From Candidatus Chloroploca asiatica (GTDB taxonomy: Bacteria > Chloroflexota > Chloroflexia > Chloroflexales > Chloroflexaceae), in contig NZ_LYXE01000069.1 of NCBI RefSeq assembly GCF_002532075.1, positions 1 through 64,000 on the forward strand: a DNA stretch of 64,000 bases. Reading direction: 5' to 3'. Shown in pieces: positions 15,660 to 24,457 of this stretch. The translations under genes and the position numbers were made by a program. Below the pieces are notes generated by a model. It searched no databases, was not told the DNA's origin, and saw only the letters and a program-made list of their open reading frames with translations. The number at the start of each line of letters is the position of its first letter. Within the stretch, counting starts at the first letter, position 1.

Positions 15660-16004
15660 ATGAAACGTGCTCTCCGCTTGCGGCATCCTGAACAGTTTCG
15701 GCGTGTGCGAAACCAGGGTCAACGTTTCGTGTCACCGCTGCTGACCTTGTATATGCGGATTGGCAGACCCCACCGTCTTCGTTGTGGGTTCGTCGTTGGC
15801 AAGTACCTGGGAGGCGCTGTGATACGCAATCGAGCCAAGCGACGCGTGCGTGAAGCTGTTCGTCTGGCTTTACCCTACGTTGAAACAGGCTATGATCTCG
15901 TTTTTGTTGTGCGTAAGCCTGAAGTGGGTGAGTTACCCTTCCCACAGTTGCAACAGTTGGTTGAAGGATTGCTGCGCCAGGCAAAACTCTGGCGCAGCGT
16001 TTAA
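15660..16004 (+). CDS. rnpA: Ribonuclease P protein component
   Basis: A 114-residue basic protein with the RNR motif at VIRNRAKRRVREAVR and the N-terminal FRRVRNQGQR helix-strand seen in RnpA. It assists the RNase P RNA in tRNA 5' maturation; the RNA gene is not in this window. It lies 71 bp after rpmH and 104 bp before yidC, without a yidD gene in between. Confidence 0.93.
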   Translation: MKRALRLRHPEQFRRVRNQGQRFVSPLLTLYMRIGRPHRLRCGFVVGKYLGGAVIRNRAKRRVREAVRLALPYVETGYDLVFVVRKPEVGELPFPQLQQLVEGLLRQAKLWRSV

Positions 16005-16108
16005 CCTGTTGAGTGTTTATTTTGCCCCTGCGGTATCTATCCGCCCCTGGTGTGAAGCCGAAGAACATGGCTAGGTCGTCAAGGGTGCGCATACGTTGAG
16101 GAGACCAT

Positions 16109-17128
16109 ATGTGGTCATGGTTTGTTGGCCTGCTTGAGCAGGCGCTGATCTGGTTTTCATCAGCTACAGGCAATGTGGCCCTTGGCATTATTCTCTTTAC
16201 CATTGCCGCACGCCTGCTTATTTTGCCCCTCACCCTGAGTTCGATTCGTTCGAGTCGGGGAATGCAGCAGCTTCAGCCGTTGATGAAAGAATTGCAGCGG
16301 AAGTATGGCAAAGATCCGCAAAAGCTGCAAGAAGAGACGATGAAGCTCTATAAAGAGCATAAGGTTAATCCGGTTGGTGGTTGTCTGCCGTTGCTGCTCC
16401 AACTGCCGATCTTTTTTGGTGTGTATCAGGCTGTCTATCACCTGTTTGGTGGTGAGCAGGGACGTCAGTATCTGAGTCCTGCGGCTGAAGCTGCGTTACA
16501 AGATCCTGCCGTTGCCGCAGTCTTTTCACAACAGTTGTTTGGTCTGATTGATCCCGGCGGTGTCGCGTTTGGGGCCAATGGTTTTGCAGGCTTGGCCTAT
16601 GTTGTGCTGCCGATTCTCTCGATCGTCTTCCAGTTCTTGCAGACGGTGATGGCAACCCCGCGGGTTCAGGATCCCCAGCAGAAGATGATGACCCAGATGA
16701 TGATGTTTATGCCGCTGGTGTTTGGCTATATCGCCTTCACCTTCCCTCAGGGTGCGGTGCTCTACTGGGTTGTCAGCAGCATGGTTGGGGTGGTTCAACA
16801 GTATTTCATTACTGGGTGGGGTTCGCTGGCCAATTATCTCAAGTTTTTGCCCCCGGATGGCAAGTCGACGACACTGCCTGCACCGGCCGTGGCCGCCGTT
16901 GCCACCGACACGGGTGCTTCGGCTGAAGCATCTGTCGCAACCACACGTGCTGATTTCTGGGGTGTGATGCGTCCGTTGACCGAGTTACAGCCTGCGGTTG
17001 CATCAGCGAGTAGCGCCGAAGGTGGCGCTGACCTGATCGTGGATCAACCAGGAGAACAGGTCAACAAGTCATCTCAGTCACAGATGCGAGGACAGGTAAG
17101 TCCACGCCGCAATCGTAGACGCAAATAG
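16109..17128 (+). CDS. yidC: Membrane protein insertase YidC/Oxa1
   Basis: A 339-residue insertase of the short (Gram-positive/Oxa1) type, without the large periplasmic domain of proteobacteria. Hydrophobic segments lie at about 10-30, 90-112, 160-180 and 200-240; the cytosolic loop MQQLQPLMKELQRKYGKDPQ precedes the GGCLPLLLQLPIFFGVYQAV helix. The C-terminus ends in basic residues (SPRRNRRRK), which can bind ribosomes. It is followed after 16 bp by jag, the normal partner. Confidence 0.94.
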   Translation: MWSWFVGLLEQALIWFSSATGNVALGIILFTIAARLLILPLTLSSIRSSRGMQQLQPLMKELQRKYGKDPQKLQEETMKLYKEHKVNPVGGCLPLLLQLPIFFGVYQAVYHLFGGEQGRQYLSPAAEAALQDPAVAAVFSQQLFGLIDPGGVAFGANGFAGLAYVVLPILSIVFQFLQTVMATPRVQDPQQKMMTQMMMFMPLVFGYIAFTFPQGAVLYWVVSSMVGVVQQYFITGWGSLANYLKFLPPDGKSTTLPAPAVAAVATDTGASAEASVATTRADFWGVMRPLTELQPAVASASSAEGGADLIVDQPGEQVNKSSQSQMRGQVSPRRNRRRK

Positions 17129-17144
17129 GAGTAAAAGGAAGACT

Positions 17145-17840
17145 ATGAAAAGCATCGAGATCAGCGCACGCACCGTCACTGAAGCCGTTGAGCTCGCCTT
17201 GGCGCAGCTCGGCAAAGACCGTGACGAGGTGATGATCGCGGTGCTCGAGCCTGGCGAGGCTGGTGATGAGGCCCTGGTACGTGTCACGGTGGTAGATGAT
17301 GATGATGACGAACCAGTGTCTGCGCTTCCGATCACTCGAGCCTCTTCGACCGATGATGTGCAGACGATAGCCCAGACGGTGCTTGATGAGTTGCTCGCAC
17401 GTATGGATATCCATGCCTATGTGACGCCAGTTGTCTCGCGGGTGCCTGGGCAAAAAGGTGATGTCGAAGAGACGATCACGCTGCACGTCGAGGGGGCCGA
17501 TGAAGAGGCAATGGGTCTGTTGATTGGTCGCCGTGGCGAGACACTGCGTTCGCTTCAGTTTATGCTTAATCTGCTCGTGAGTCGTCAGGTGCAGAAGTGG
17601 CCGCAAATTGTCGTTGATGTTGGCAATTATCGCCAGCGTCGCCAGGAGTCGCTCGAAGGTCTGGCCCGCCGGATGGCTGAACGGGTACGCCAGACCGGTC
17701 GCCCGATGATGCTGGAACCAATGGCCGCCTACGAGCGTCGGATTGTCCACCTTGCACTCCGTGATGATAAGACGATCTATACCGAGAGTTCTGGTGAGGG
17801 TGAGAACCGTAAGATTGTGATCTTTCCGGCACGCTCATAA
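17145..17840 (+). CDS. jag: Jag/KhpB RNA-binding protein (Jag-N, KH, R3H)
   Basis: 231 residues: Jag N-terminal domain (MKSIEISARTVTEAVELAL), a KH domain with the GxxG loop GRRG at about residue 126, and a C-terminal R3H domain (AYERRIVHLAL, with the R-x3-H pair). It is a cytoplasmic RNA-binding protein linked to YidC and cell envelope control. It is last in the rpmH operon. Confidence 0.93.
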   Translation: MKSIEISARTVTEAVELALAQLGKDRDEVMIAVLEPGEAGDEALVRVTVVDDDDDEPVSALPITRASSTDDVQTIAQTVLDELLARMDIHAYVTPVVSRVPGQKGDVEETITLHVEGADEEAMGLLIGRRGETLRSLQFMLNLLVSRQVQKWPQIVVDVGNYRQRRQESLEGLARRMAERVRQTGRPMMLEPMAAYERRIVHLALRDDKTIYTESSGEGENRKIVIFPARS

Positions 17841-17864
17841 GTTGTTGCTAGGCTGTTGAAGACG

Positions 17865-18689
17865 ATGGTGCCGCAGTTTCTTGCCCTCGGGCATGCTACG
17901 TATGATCGGTTGGCTGATGGCCGGTTTGCGCCTGGGGGCACCGTGCGTTATGCGACGGGGGCTGCGGTACGTCTGGGTTTGACCGCCGCAATGGTGACGG
18001 CCGGCACTCCAGCGGCGCCCCTTGCCAACCATGAAGGTGTTCAGACGGTTCTGGTGCCTTCACCAGCGGTGACGACATTTGAAAATCGCTATGATGCTCA
18101 TCGGCGAAGTCAGTGGCTGCACGCGCTGGCTTCGCCGCTTGTGCTTGACCATCTGCCTGCCGCATGGTACGCCACCCGGCTCGTGCATCTGGCTCCTGTT
18201 GCGCATGAATTTGATCTTGCGCTGATCACGGCCTTTCCCGAGGCCTTGATCGTGGTGACTCCCCAGGGCTGGATGCGAACTTGGGCGCAGCCTCTGCCGG
18301 CACTGGTGCAACCCTGCCGCTGGCTGCCGCCGCCAGCATTGTTGCGTCGGATCAATCTGCTGGTGGTTAGTATTGAGGATGTGGCAGGTGATGAAGCGCT
18401 CGTCGCGAGTTATGCGCGCCATTGCCCGCTCGTTGTGGTGACGCGCGGTGCTTTGGGGGCGACGCTCTACCAGTATGGTGTGAGCCATCCAATCGCTGCG
18501 TGTCCTGCGCAGGAGTATGATCCGACGGGTGCGGGCGATGTGTTCGCTGCGGCGATGCTCGTGCGCCTGGCTGAGACCGGTGATGCGCTGGCTGCCGCAC
18601 AGTTTGCCAGTGCTGCGGCTGCCTTGGCGGTTGAAGGACGAGGTCTAGGCAATTTGACCAACCGTGACGCGGTGTTGGCTCGTCTCTAG
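17865..18689 (+). CDS. PfkB-family carbohydrate kinase
   Basis: A 274-residue ribokinase-like enzyme. The C-terminal signature DPTGAGDVFAAAML contains the catalytic Asp and anion hole; the N-terminal half keeps GGTVRYATGAAVRLGL, the sugar-binding glycines. It is short for the family, about 30 residues less than ribokinase. ATG 17865 is taken as start; a TTG at 17856 is in frame. The substrate is unknown. Confidence 0.85.
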   Translation: MVPQFLALGHATYDRLADGRFAPGGTVRYATGAAVRLGLTAAMVTAGTPAAPLANHEGVQTVLVPSPAVTTFENRYDAHRRSQWLHALASPLVLDHLPAAWYATRLVHLAPVAHEFDLALITAFPEALIVVTPQGWMRTWAQPLPALVQPCRWLPPPALLRRINLLVVSIEDVAGDEALVASYARHCPLVVVTRGALGATLYQYGVSHPIAACPAQEYDPTGAGDVFAAAMLVRLAETGDALAAAQFASAAAALAVEGRGLGNLTNRDAVLARL

Positions 18690-18760
18690 ATGTGATACCA
18701 TGTCCATGTACGGATGCGGATACCTCACCGGTTAATTGGTATGAGAGGCTGTTGTTGACG

Positions 18761-19906
18761 ATGATCGCATCTTGTTGGCGTAGATCAATTGGCCTGATGG
18801 TGCTGGTAATCCTTCTGGTTGTGCTAGGCGCAACACATTCAGATGTGGCTGAGGCCCGGCGGAGCACGGCGCGTGCACAAGGTGGGCCGAGTTTGCCTGC
18901 CGTGACAGTGGCCGGTGATCAGTTGCTCGTTGATGGACACCCCTTTGAGGTGCGTGGCGTCAACTATATTGACTATACTGGTGCCCCACCTGGCTGCCCT
19001 GAATTGCATTTCGGAGCGGATGGACGCTGCCCCTGGGATCAGGCGTTGATTGATGCTGATATGGTGCGCCTGCAGACACTTGGCGTCAATACGATCCGGA
19101 TCTTTCTTAATTATTATGTCTTTGGTGGCGCACGGACAACGAGTGAAGCCTATAATCAAGCCCCTGCCTTGGCTCACCTTGATGCCCTGATTGCCAGTGC
19201 CAATCGCCACGGCATCTATGTCTTGCCGGTCTTGCTGGCGAAATTTCCGCAAGATCAGCTGCACGGTGGTCAGTACGAGGCTGCCGCTGCCTTGCATATT
19301 CGCCCGGTCGTCAGCCATCTCGCAGGACGTTCCGGTCTGCTCGGCTGGGATCTCTTCAATGAGCCTGATATCGGGAGCCCGATGGACCAGCGGTGCTGGG
19401 ACTGGGATAATGGTGATTTTTCGTTATGCCGTGAACTGGCCTGGCATCGCGTGGTCTTTCTCGCACGCATGAGCGCCGATGTGCGTGCCTTTGACCCCGG
19501 ACGCCCGATAACGATTGGTATGGGTTTTGGTAAAAGCTATTTCCGTCCTGCTGGACTCTATGCCTCACCGGCAGATCTGGTGGATTTCTACTCGTTTCAC
19601 TACTATGACAATGATCCGTATGATTCGGGGCGCTATGCTCAGCACTGGTATTATGGAGCTGGTTTTCCCACAGATCTCCGCCGTGCGCTTGTTGAATTGA
19701 GGAATTTGCCTCAGCAAAAACCAATCGTCGTTACGGAACTCGGTTTTCCAACTGGCCCCGGAACCCTGCGCAACGAAGAGGAATTGCGCCGTGATCTGCG
19801 GATTGGGCTTGCCACGAGCCGTGCTGCAGGTGCAGCGGGGGTTATGCTCTGGCCTTTTCAGCCGACACTTGATGGGTTAGTTGGCGATCTCTTCATCGCC
19901 AACTGA
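18761..19906 (+). CDS. Secreted or membrane-anchored GH5-like glycoside hydrolase
   Basis: 381 residues. A basic N-terminus and hydrophobic helix (about 12-28) act as signal or anchor. The (beta/alpha)8 barrel shows PFEVRGVNYIDYTGAPPG, then DLFNEPD with the acid/base Glu at E201 and VVTELGFP with the nucleophile at E326, the pattern of clan GH-A cellulase/mannanase families. Cysteines at about 88, 98, 214 and 223 could form disulfides outside the cell. GAGAGG (18743-18748) precedes ATG 18761. The substrate glycan is not predictable. Confidence 0.82.
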   Translation: MIASCWRRSIGLMVLVILLVVLGATHSDVAEARRSTARAQGGPSLPAVTVAGDQLLVDGHPFEVRGVNYIDYTGAPPGCPELHFGADGRCPWDQALIDADMVRLQTLGVNTIRIFLNYYVFGGARTTSEAYNQAPALAHLDALIASANRHGIYVLPVLLAKFPQDQLHGGQYEAAAALHIRPVVSHLAGRSGLLGWDLFNEPDIGSPMDQRCWDWDNGDFSLCRELAWHRVVFLARMSADVRAFDPGRPITIGMGFGKSYFRPAGLYASPADLVDFYSFHYYDNDPYDSGRYAQHWYYGAGFPTDLRRALVELRNLPQQKPIVVTELGFPTGPGTLRNEEELRRDLRIGLATSRAAGAAGVMLWPFQPTLDGLVGDLFIAN

Positions 19907-20341
19907 GTTGACGGTGCCGAGCATCCCCATCCTCGACGTGGATGTGTTGCCAGCTTCGCTGGCAGCCAGGGCTGTTGCAACATCGTTGGGGTTGCGCCGC
20001 ACACCCCAGTTTTTGGTTCGTTTTGGCGGCGAAGCCGCCAAAACGAACCAAAAAATCTCGTGGGGCGGTGCAGCCGCCCCACACCCCACCGCCGGAGGCA
20101 GACGTTGCAGTAGCCCTGCGCTGGTAGCATCCCAAGTTGACACGCATCCAGGCATCGAGTATACTCCCCCATAGTTGTTAACCTGAACTTAATATATGAA
20201 CGCCAGCGATGACGCGGCAAAGGGCATGAGCCCGTTGTAAGACCATTGTCTTCGTGCGAATGCATCAATGCTGACAGCAACTCCACGTTGTTGTCAGCAT
20301 TTGTTATTGCCGGCTTGTCCAGATACCAGAGGAGCGCAACC
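19907..20341. other. 435-bp intergenic region with three hairpins and a long leader
   Basis: No gene is supported here. The region holds a small GCCAGC-TTC-GCTGGC hairpin (19949-19963), the strong 21-bp hairpin at 20010-20054, and a 9-bp GC hairpin GTGGGGCGG/CCGCCCCAC (20060-20082). The final about 180 nt read as the 5' leader of the BMP lipoprotein gene and include the stem TGCTGACA/TGTCAGCA (about 20269-20299). I could not fit the leader to a purine, c-di-GMP, TPP or cobalamin riboswitch. Confidence 0.6.
20010..20054. terminator. Perfect 21-bp bidirectional terminator
   Basis: The arms 20010-20030 and 20034-20054 are exact complements around a GAA loop. The outer ends are five T on the left and A on the right, so both strands carry a U-tract after the stem. 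It ends the GH5 gene. Confidence 0.85.
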
Positions 20342-21658
20342 ATGCGTCAGCCACCCGTCCGGTTCATTGCCCTGCTTGTTCTGTTCGCCTTGCTGCTGGG
20401 CGCGTGTGGGACAACCCCCGCCGCGCAACCGACCGCTGCGCCTGCCCCCGAGGCTACCGGTGCGCCACCGGTTGAGCCAACAGATGCCCCCGCTGAGCCT
20501 ACAGCTGAAGCGACTCAGCCCACCGAGCCACCCGCAGCGACCGAAGCCCCGGCTGAAGAAGAGTTTGTCTTTGGGATGATTCTAGTTGGCCCGACGAATG
20601 ATGGCGGCTGGAACCAGGCCCACTTCGAGGCGGCTGAGTATGCCCAGGCGCGTTTGCCAGGGTCACGCTTTATCTACATTGATAAAGTCAATCCTGCTGA
20701 TCGCCCCAATGTCCAGGTTGAGCAGGCGATTGAGGAGTTGATCAACCAGGGCGCCAAGTTTGTGATTACCAATAGCGCCGAGTTTGCTGATGGAACGAAG
20801 CTTGCCGCCGAAGCCCATCCGGAGGTCTATTTCTTGCATGCCTCAGGTGATGCTGTTTTGACGGGGAGTGCGCCGTCCAATCTGACCAATCTGATGGGGC
20901 GCATGGAGTATGGCAAAATGATGGCAGGTTGTGCCGCTGCGCTGCAGAGCGACGCGGGCAAACTGGCCTACCTGGGCCCGTTGATTGACCCTGAGACGCG
21001 CCGTCTGGTCAACTCGACCTATCTGGGCGCGAAGTATTGCTGGGAAAATTACCGTGAGCAGCCGGCTGATAGCCTTGACTTCAAGGTGACCTGGATTGGC
21101 TTCTGGTTCAATATTCCTGGGGTTACGCTTGATCCGACCCGTGTGGCGACTGATTTCATCAATGAAGGCAACGATGTCATTATCTCGGGCATTGATACGA
21201 CCGAGGCGTTGGTTGAGGCGAATAAGGCCTCGGCAGCCGGGCGAACCGTTTGGGCGGTGCCGTATGACTACGAAGATGCCTGTGCGCAAGGTGAGGATGT
21301 GTGTCTTGGGGTGCCCTATTTTAACTGGGGACCACGCTATACCGAAATCCTGACTGAAGCTCAGGCAGGTCGGTTTGAGTCACAGTGGGAATGGATCGGG
21401 CCAGATTGGAGCGATATCAATAATCCCGATACCAGTATGATTGGGTTCATCAAGGGGGCGGGGTTGACGCCTGAGAATGGGGCATTCCTTGATGATTTCA
21501 TCAGCAAACTGGCCGATGGCAGTCTGGATCTCTTTACCGGGCCGCTGAATTTCCAGGATGGGACAGTCTTTGTGGCTGAAGGTGCGGTTGCTGACGATCT
21601 GGCCATCTGGAATACACCGCAGTTGCTTGAGGGTATCGAAGGTCAGAGTGCGCCGTAG
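20342..21658 (+). CDS. BMP-family substrate-binding lipoprotein of an ABC importer
   Basis: 438 residues. The lipobox LLLGAC places the lipidated Cys at residue 22; a Pro/Ala/Thr-rich linker follows to about residue 75. The binding fold starts at FVFGMILVGPTNDGGWNQAH, with FVITNSAEFADG and VIISGIDTTEALVEA, typical for Bmp/PnrA (TmpC-like) nucleoside binders. It delivers the ligand to the two permeases at 23381-25440. GAGGAG is positioned before ATG 20342; the open frame to 20246 is not coding. A purine nucleoside ligand is likely by family. Confidence 0.9.
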   Translation: MRQPPVRFIALLVLFALLLGACGTTPAAQPTAAPAPEATGAPPVEPTDAPAEPTAEATQPTEPPAATEAPAEEEFVFGMILVGPTNDGGWNQAHFEAAEYAQARLPGSRFIYIDKVNPADRPNVQVEQAIEELINQGAKFVITNSAEFADGTKLAAEAHPEVYFLHASGDAVLTGSAPSNLTNLMGRMEYGKMMAGCAAALQSDAGKLAYLGPLIDPETRRLVNSTYLGAKYCWENYREQPADSLDFKVTWIGFWFNIPGVTLDPTRVATDFINEGNDVIISGIDTTEALVEANKASAAGRTVWAVPYDYEDACAQGEDVCLGVPYFNWGPRYTEILTEAQAGRFESQWEWIGPDWSDINNPDTSMIGFIKGAGLTPENGAFLDDFISKLADGSLDLFTGPLNFQDGTVFVAEGAVADDLAIWNTPQLLEGIEGQSAP

Positions 21659-21682
21659 CGTATAGGGCCTGCGGACGCCAAA

Positions 21683-21733
21683 TACTTTGCGGTCGAGCAA
21701 GCCGGCATTGCTGGCTTGTTTGACCGCAAAGTA
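21683..21733. terminator. Imperfect long hairpin after the BMP lipoprotein gene
   Basis: TACTTTGCGGTC (21683-21694) and GACCGCAAAGTA (21722-21733) pair perfectly and enclose a second stem around AGCAAGCC. It lies between the lipoprotein and the ATPase genes, so it may lower expression of the transporter core relative to the binding protein rather than stop transcription fully. Confidence 0.65.
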
Positions 21734-21785
21734 TCGAGTTTTTGGGACGTAGGCAATGGAACCAGCGGAAGAAGCCGGGTGAGGG

Positions 21786-23348
21786 ATGGAAATTGCCGTC
21801 ACGAACTTAACCAAAACCTTCGGCAGCCTTCGTGCCAACGATGGGCTGTCGTTGCGCTTTGCGTCGGGCAAGATTCACGGTGTGCTGGGTGAGAACGGGG
21901 CTGGCAAAAGTACCCTGATGAAACTCGTGTCGGGTTTTCTGCAGCCCGATGCGGGTCAGCTTGCGTTTGACGGTCAACCCGTCAGGCTGCGTGGGCCGGG
22001 CGATGCGCTTCAGGCCGGGGTGGGTATGGTGCATCAAGATCCGCTTGATGTACCTGGTTTTACGGCCCTGGAGAATCTGCTCTGTGCGGCCCCGCGGCGT
22101 GCTTTTCCTTCACGGGCGATGGCCCGGACAACATTGACTACGATGGCGCAACGCCTCGGTTTTACCCTTGCGCCTGATACGCCGGTCGGGGCCATGACGG
22201 TTGGGCAACGGCAGCAACTCGAAATTGTTCGTCTGCTCGCCTGTGGTGCCCGTACGCTCATTCTTGATGAACCAACGACCGGGATCACCGCGGCCCAGGC
22301 CCATGCTCTTTTTGACGCGCTGCGCCAGTTGGCCGCCGATGGCAATACCGTGCTTTTTGTTTCCCACAAACTTGATGAAGTTGCGGCGCTCTGCGATACA
22401 GTCAGTGTGCTGCGCACCGGGCAACTGGTCGGTGAACAGTTACCGATGCCGCAACCACAGCAACGCTTGCTTGAGTTGATGTTTGGTGAACGGATTGTGC
22501 AGGCAAGTGGACAGGCGTTGTTGCTGGCAGGGGTGTCCGTGTCTGAGCCGCAGGGTCTCCCTGTGGTTCAACCAATCCAGGATGAGCGATCCTCTGAGGC
22601 TAGCCCAACGAGACCACTGGTCTGGCAGCTTGAGCAGGTCACGGCTCGCGAGGGGATGGTCAGGCTACGCAACGTTGATCTGCGGATCCCGCAGGGGCGG
22701 GTCATTGGTCTGGCGGGACTGGATGGGAGTGGACAGCAGATTTTGCTCCGCCTGCTGGCCGGTCGTCTGCACCCGGATAGTGGCCGGATCCTGATCAATG
22801 GTGTGGATATGACGCGCGCACGCACGCGCACCTACCGCGAGGCCGGGATCGAATACTTGCCGGCTGATCGTATGCGTGATGGGATTGTCGGTGCCCTCTC
22901 GTTGACTGATCATTTTGCGCTGTTGCAACCGGCGGGGATTACAGTTGATCGGCAGGTTGCCGCGCAGGCAGCCCGCGAGGCGATTGCAGCGTACGAAATT
23001 AAGGCAACCCCGATCACCCCACTCATTGCGTTGTCTGGCGGGAATCAGCAGCGGGCGATGCTTGCGCTGGTGCCCGATGCTTGTCGCGGGCTGGCATGTG
23101 AACAGCCGACCCGCGGGCTTGATGTGGCCTCGGCGCAGGGGATCTGGCAACGCCTGCAGGCACGCTGTGCCACTGGTTGCTCGGTGGTCTTTGCTTCGGC
23201 GGATCTTGATGAGCTCATGGCTTATAGTGATGAGATCCTGGTCTTTTTTGCGGGCGAAATGTCGGCCCCATTGCCGCGGGCTACGCTGACTGGGGCACGA
23301 CTGGCCGAGTTGATTGGTGGCGTCGGTTTTGAACGCAGTGCGTCTTGA
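21786..23348 (+). CDS. ABC transporter ATP-binding protein, tandem NBD (BMP system)
   Basis: A 520-residue protein with two nucleotide-binding domains, like RbsA/NupA-type ATPases. The first has Walker A GENGAGKST, a degenerate signature (MTVGQRQQLE) and Walker B LILDEPT. The second has an altered Walker A, GLDGSGQQ in place of GxxGxGKS/T, but keeps the signature LSGGNQQRA; its Walker B reads GLACEQPTRGLD. One functional ATP site is usual in this group. It energises uptake with the two permeases that follow directly. Confidence 0.92.
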   Translation: MEIAVTNLTKTFGSLRANDGLSLRFASGKIHGVLGENGAGKSTLMKLVSGFLQPDAGQLAFDGQPVRLRGPGDALQAGVGMVHQDPLDVPGFTALENLLCAAPRRAFPSRAMARTTLTTMAQRLGFTLAPDTPVGAMTVGQRQQLEIVRLLACGARTLILDEPTTGITAAQAHALFDALRQLAADGNTVLFVSHKLDEVAALCDTVSVLRTGQLVGEQLPMPQPQQRLLELMFGERIVQASGQALLLAGVSVSEPQGLPVVQPIQDERSSEASPTRPLVWQLEQVTAREGMVRLRNVDLRIPQGRVIGLAGLDGSGQQILLRLLAGRLHPDSGRILINGVDMTRARTRTYREAGIEYLPADRMRDGIVGALSLTDHFALLQPAGITVDRQVAAQAAREAIAAYEIKATPITPLIALSGGNQQRAMLALVPDACRGLACEQPTRGLDVASAQGIWQRLQARCATGCSVVFASADLDELMAYSDEILVFFAGEMSAPLPRATLTGARLAELIGGVGFERSAS

Positions 23349-23380
23349 CGCACCTTGAAGGGCGTGAGCCTGAAGTTGTT

Positions 23381-24457
23381 ATGCAGATCCAAGACGCGGG
23401 AGGACAACTCACCAGTCGCGCGACATATCAGCTAGCTGATCTCGCTGATTATCTGGCTCGTCTGGTCTTGCCTTTTCTCGGTGCCCTGGTGCTGACAACC
23501 GTTGTGTTGCTGACGGTTGATGTGGCTCCACTTGATGCATACCGAATCCTTCTTTTTGGTGCTTTCAGTACCCCGATCCGATTTGGTGATATGGTGATGC
23601 TTGCGTCGCCGTTGATCCTCTGTGCCGGTGGGTTGACGCTGACCTTTGCCGCAGGTCTCTATAATCTGGGGATCGAAGGACAGGTCGTGCTCGGGGCGAT
23701 TGCCGCGATGATCCCGCTCCGGCTCTTTCCGGATCTGCCGCCCCCGTTGCTCTGGATGCTCAGTTTTGCGTTTGGCGCTGCCGGTGGAATGCTCTGGGCG
23801 CTGCTGGCGGCGAGTTTGCGCCTCGGGGCGGGGGTGAACGAGATCTTTGCGGGCCTGGGCTTGAATTTTCTCGCCAGTGGGATTGCGCTCTATCTCATTC
23901 TTGGGCCGTGGCGGCGCGAAGGCAGCGCTTCTTCTTCGGGGACGGCGCTGTTGCCGCGCGAACTCTGGTTGCCTACGGTCGGTTCGTTGCGCCTGGCCCC
24001 GCTTGCGCCAATTATTGCCCTTGTGGCCCTGGTGGTCGTCTGGTGGGTATTGTCACGGATGCGATGGGGCCTGGAGGTGCGGGCGGTCGGGCTAAATGGG
24101 GCGGCAGCCGATCGCTTGGGTGTGCCAGCGGTCAAACGCATGGCGCAAGCTATGGCGGGTTGTGGCCTGCTGGCTGGTCTGGCCGGCACACTTCAGGTGC
24201 TTGGCGTCTTTCACCAGCTGATTCCCAATATCTCGAGTGGGGTTGGTCTCATTGGTTTGCTGGTGGTCTTGCTGGTGCTGGCCCGCCCGATCTGGGTGTT
24301 GCCAGTGGCGGTCGTTTTTGCGACGTTCACCGTTGGGAGTGTACAGTTGCCTCTGACGTTGGGGATTGATAGCAGCATTGCTGGTGTTTTGCAGGGGGCA
24401 CTTGTGCTGGCCGCCCTGGTATCACGCGGTTTGATGCAGCGCAGGAGAAGGGCATGA
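23381..24457 (+). CDS. ABC transporter permease 1 (BMP/nucleoside type)
   Basis: A 358-residue permease with about 8-10 hydrophobic helices and the conserved ASPLILCAGGLTLTFAAGLYNLGIEGQVVLG-like stretch (from about residue 75) shared by NupP/YufP permeases. The cytoplasmic loop GLEVRAVGLNGAAADRLGVP is the ATPase contact. ATG 23381 is the first good start; TTG 23345, overlapping the ATPase stop, is in frame and cannot be excluded. The end overlaps the next gene by ATGA. Confidence 0.9.
   Translation: MQIQDAGGQLTSRATYQLADLADYLARLVLPFLGALVLTTVVLLTVDVAPLDAYRILLFGAFSTPIRFGDMVMLASPLILCAGGLTLTFAAGLYNLGIEGQVVLGAIAAMIPLRLFPDLPPPLLWMLSFAFGAAGGMLWALLAASLRLGAGVNEIFAGLGLNFLASGIALYLILGPWRREGSASSSGTALLPRELWLPTVGSLRLAPLAPIIALVALVVVWWVLSRMRWGLEVRAVGLNGAAADRLGVPAVKRMAQAMAGCGLLAGLAGTLQVLGVFHQLIPNISSGVGLIGLLVVLLVLARPIWVLPVAVVFATFTVGSVQLPLTLGIDSSIAGVLQGALVLAALVSRGLMQRRRRA

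Noticed and set aside
16005-16108. A yidD gene between rnpA and yidC
   Set aside because: The short frame there (YFAPAVSIRPWCEAEEHG) does not show the YidD cysteine pattern and the gap is too small.
20175-20341. Purine, c-di-GMP or cobalamin riboswitch before the BMP transporter
   Set aside because: I could not find the conserved core bases of these classes; only simple hairpins are present.
21786-23348. Frameshift or pseudogene because of the altered second Walker A
   Set aside because: The frame is intact and one degenerate ATP site is common in tandem NBD proteins of this transporter group.
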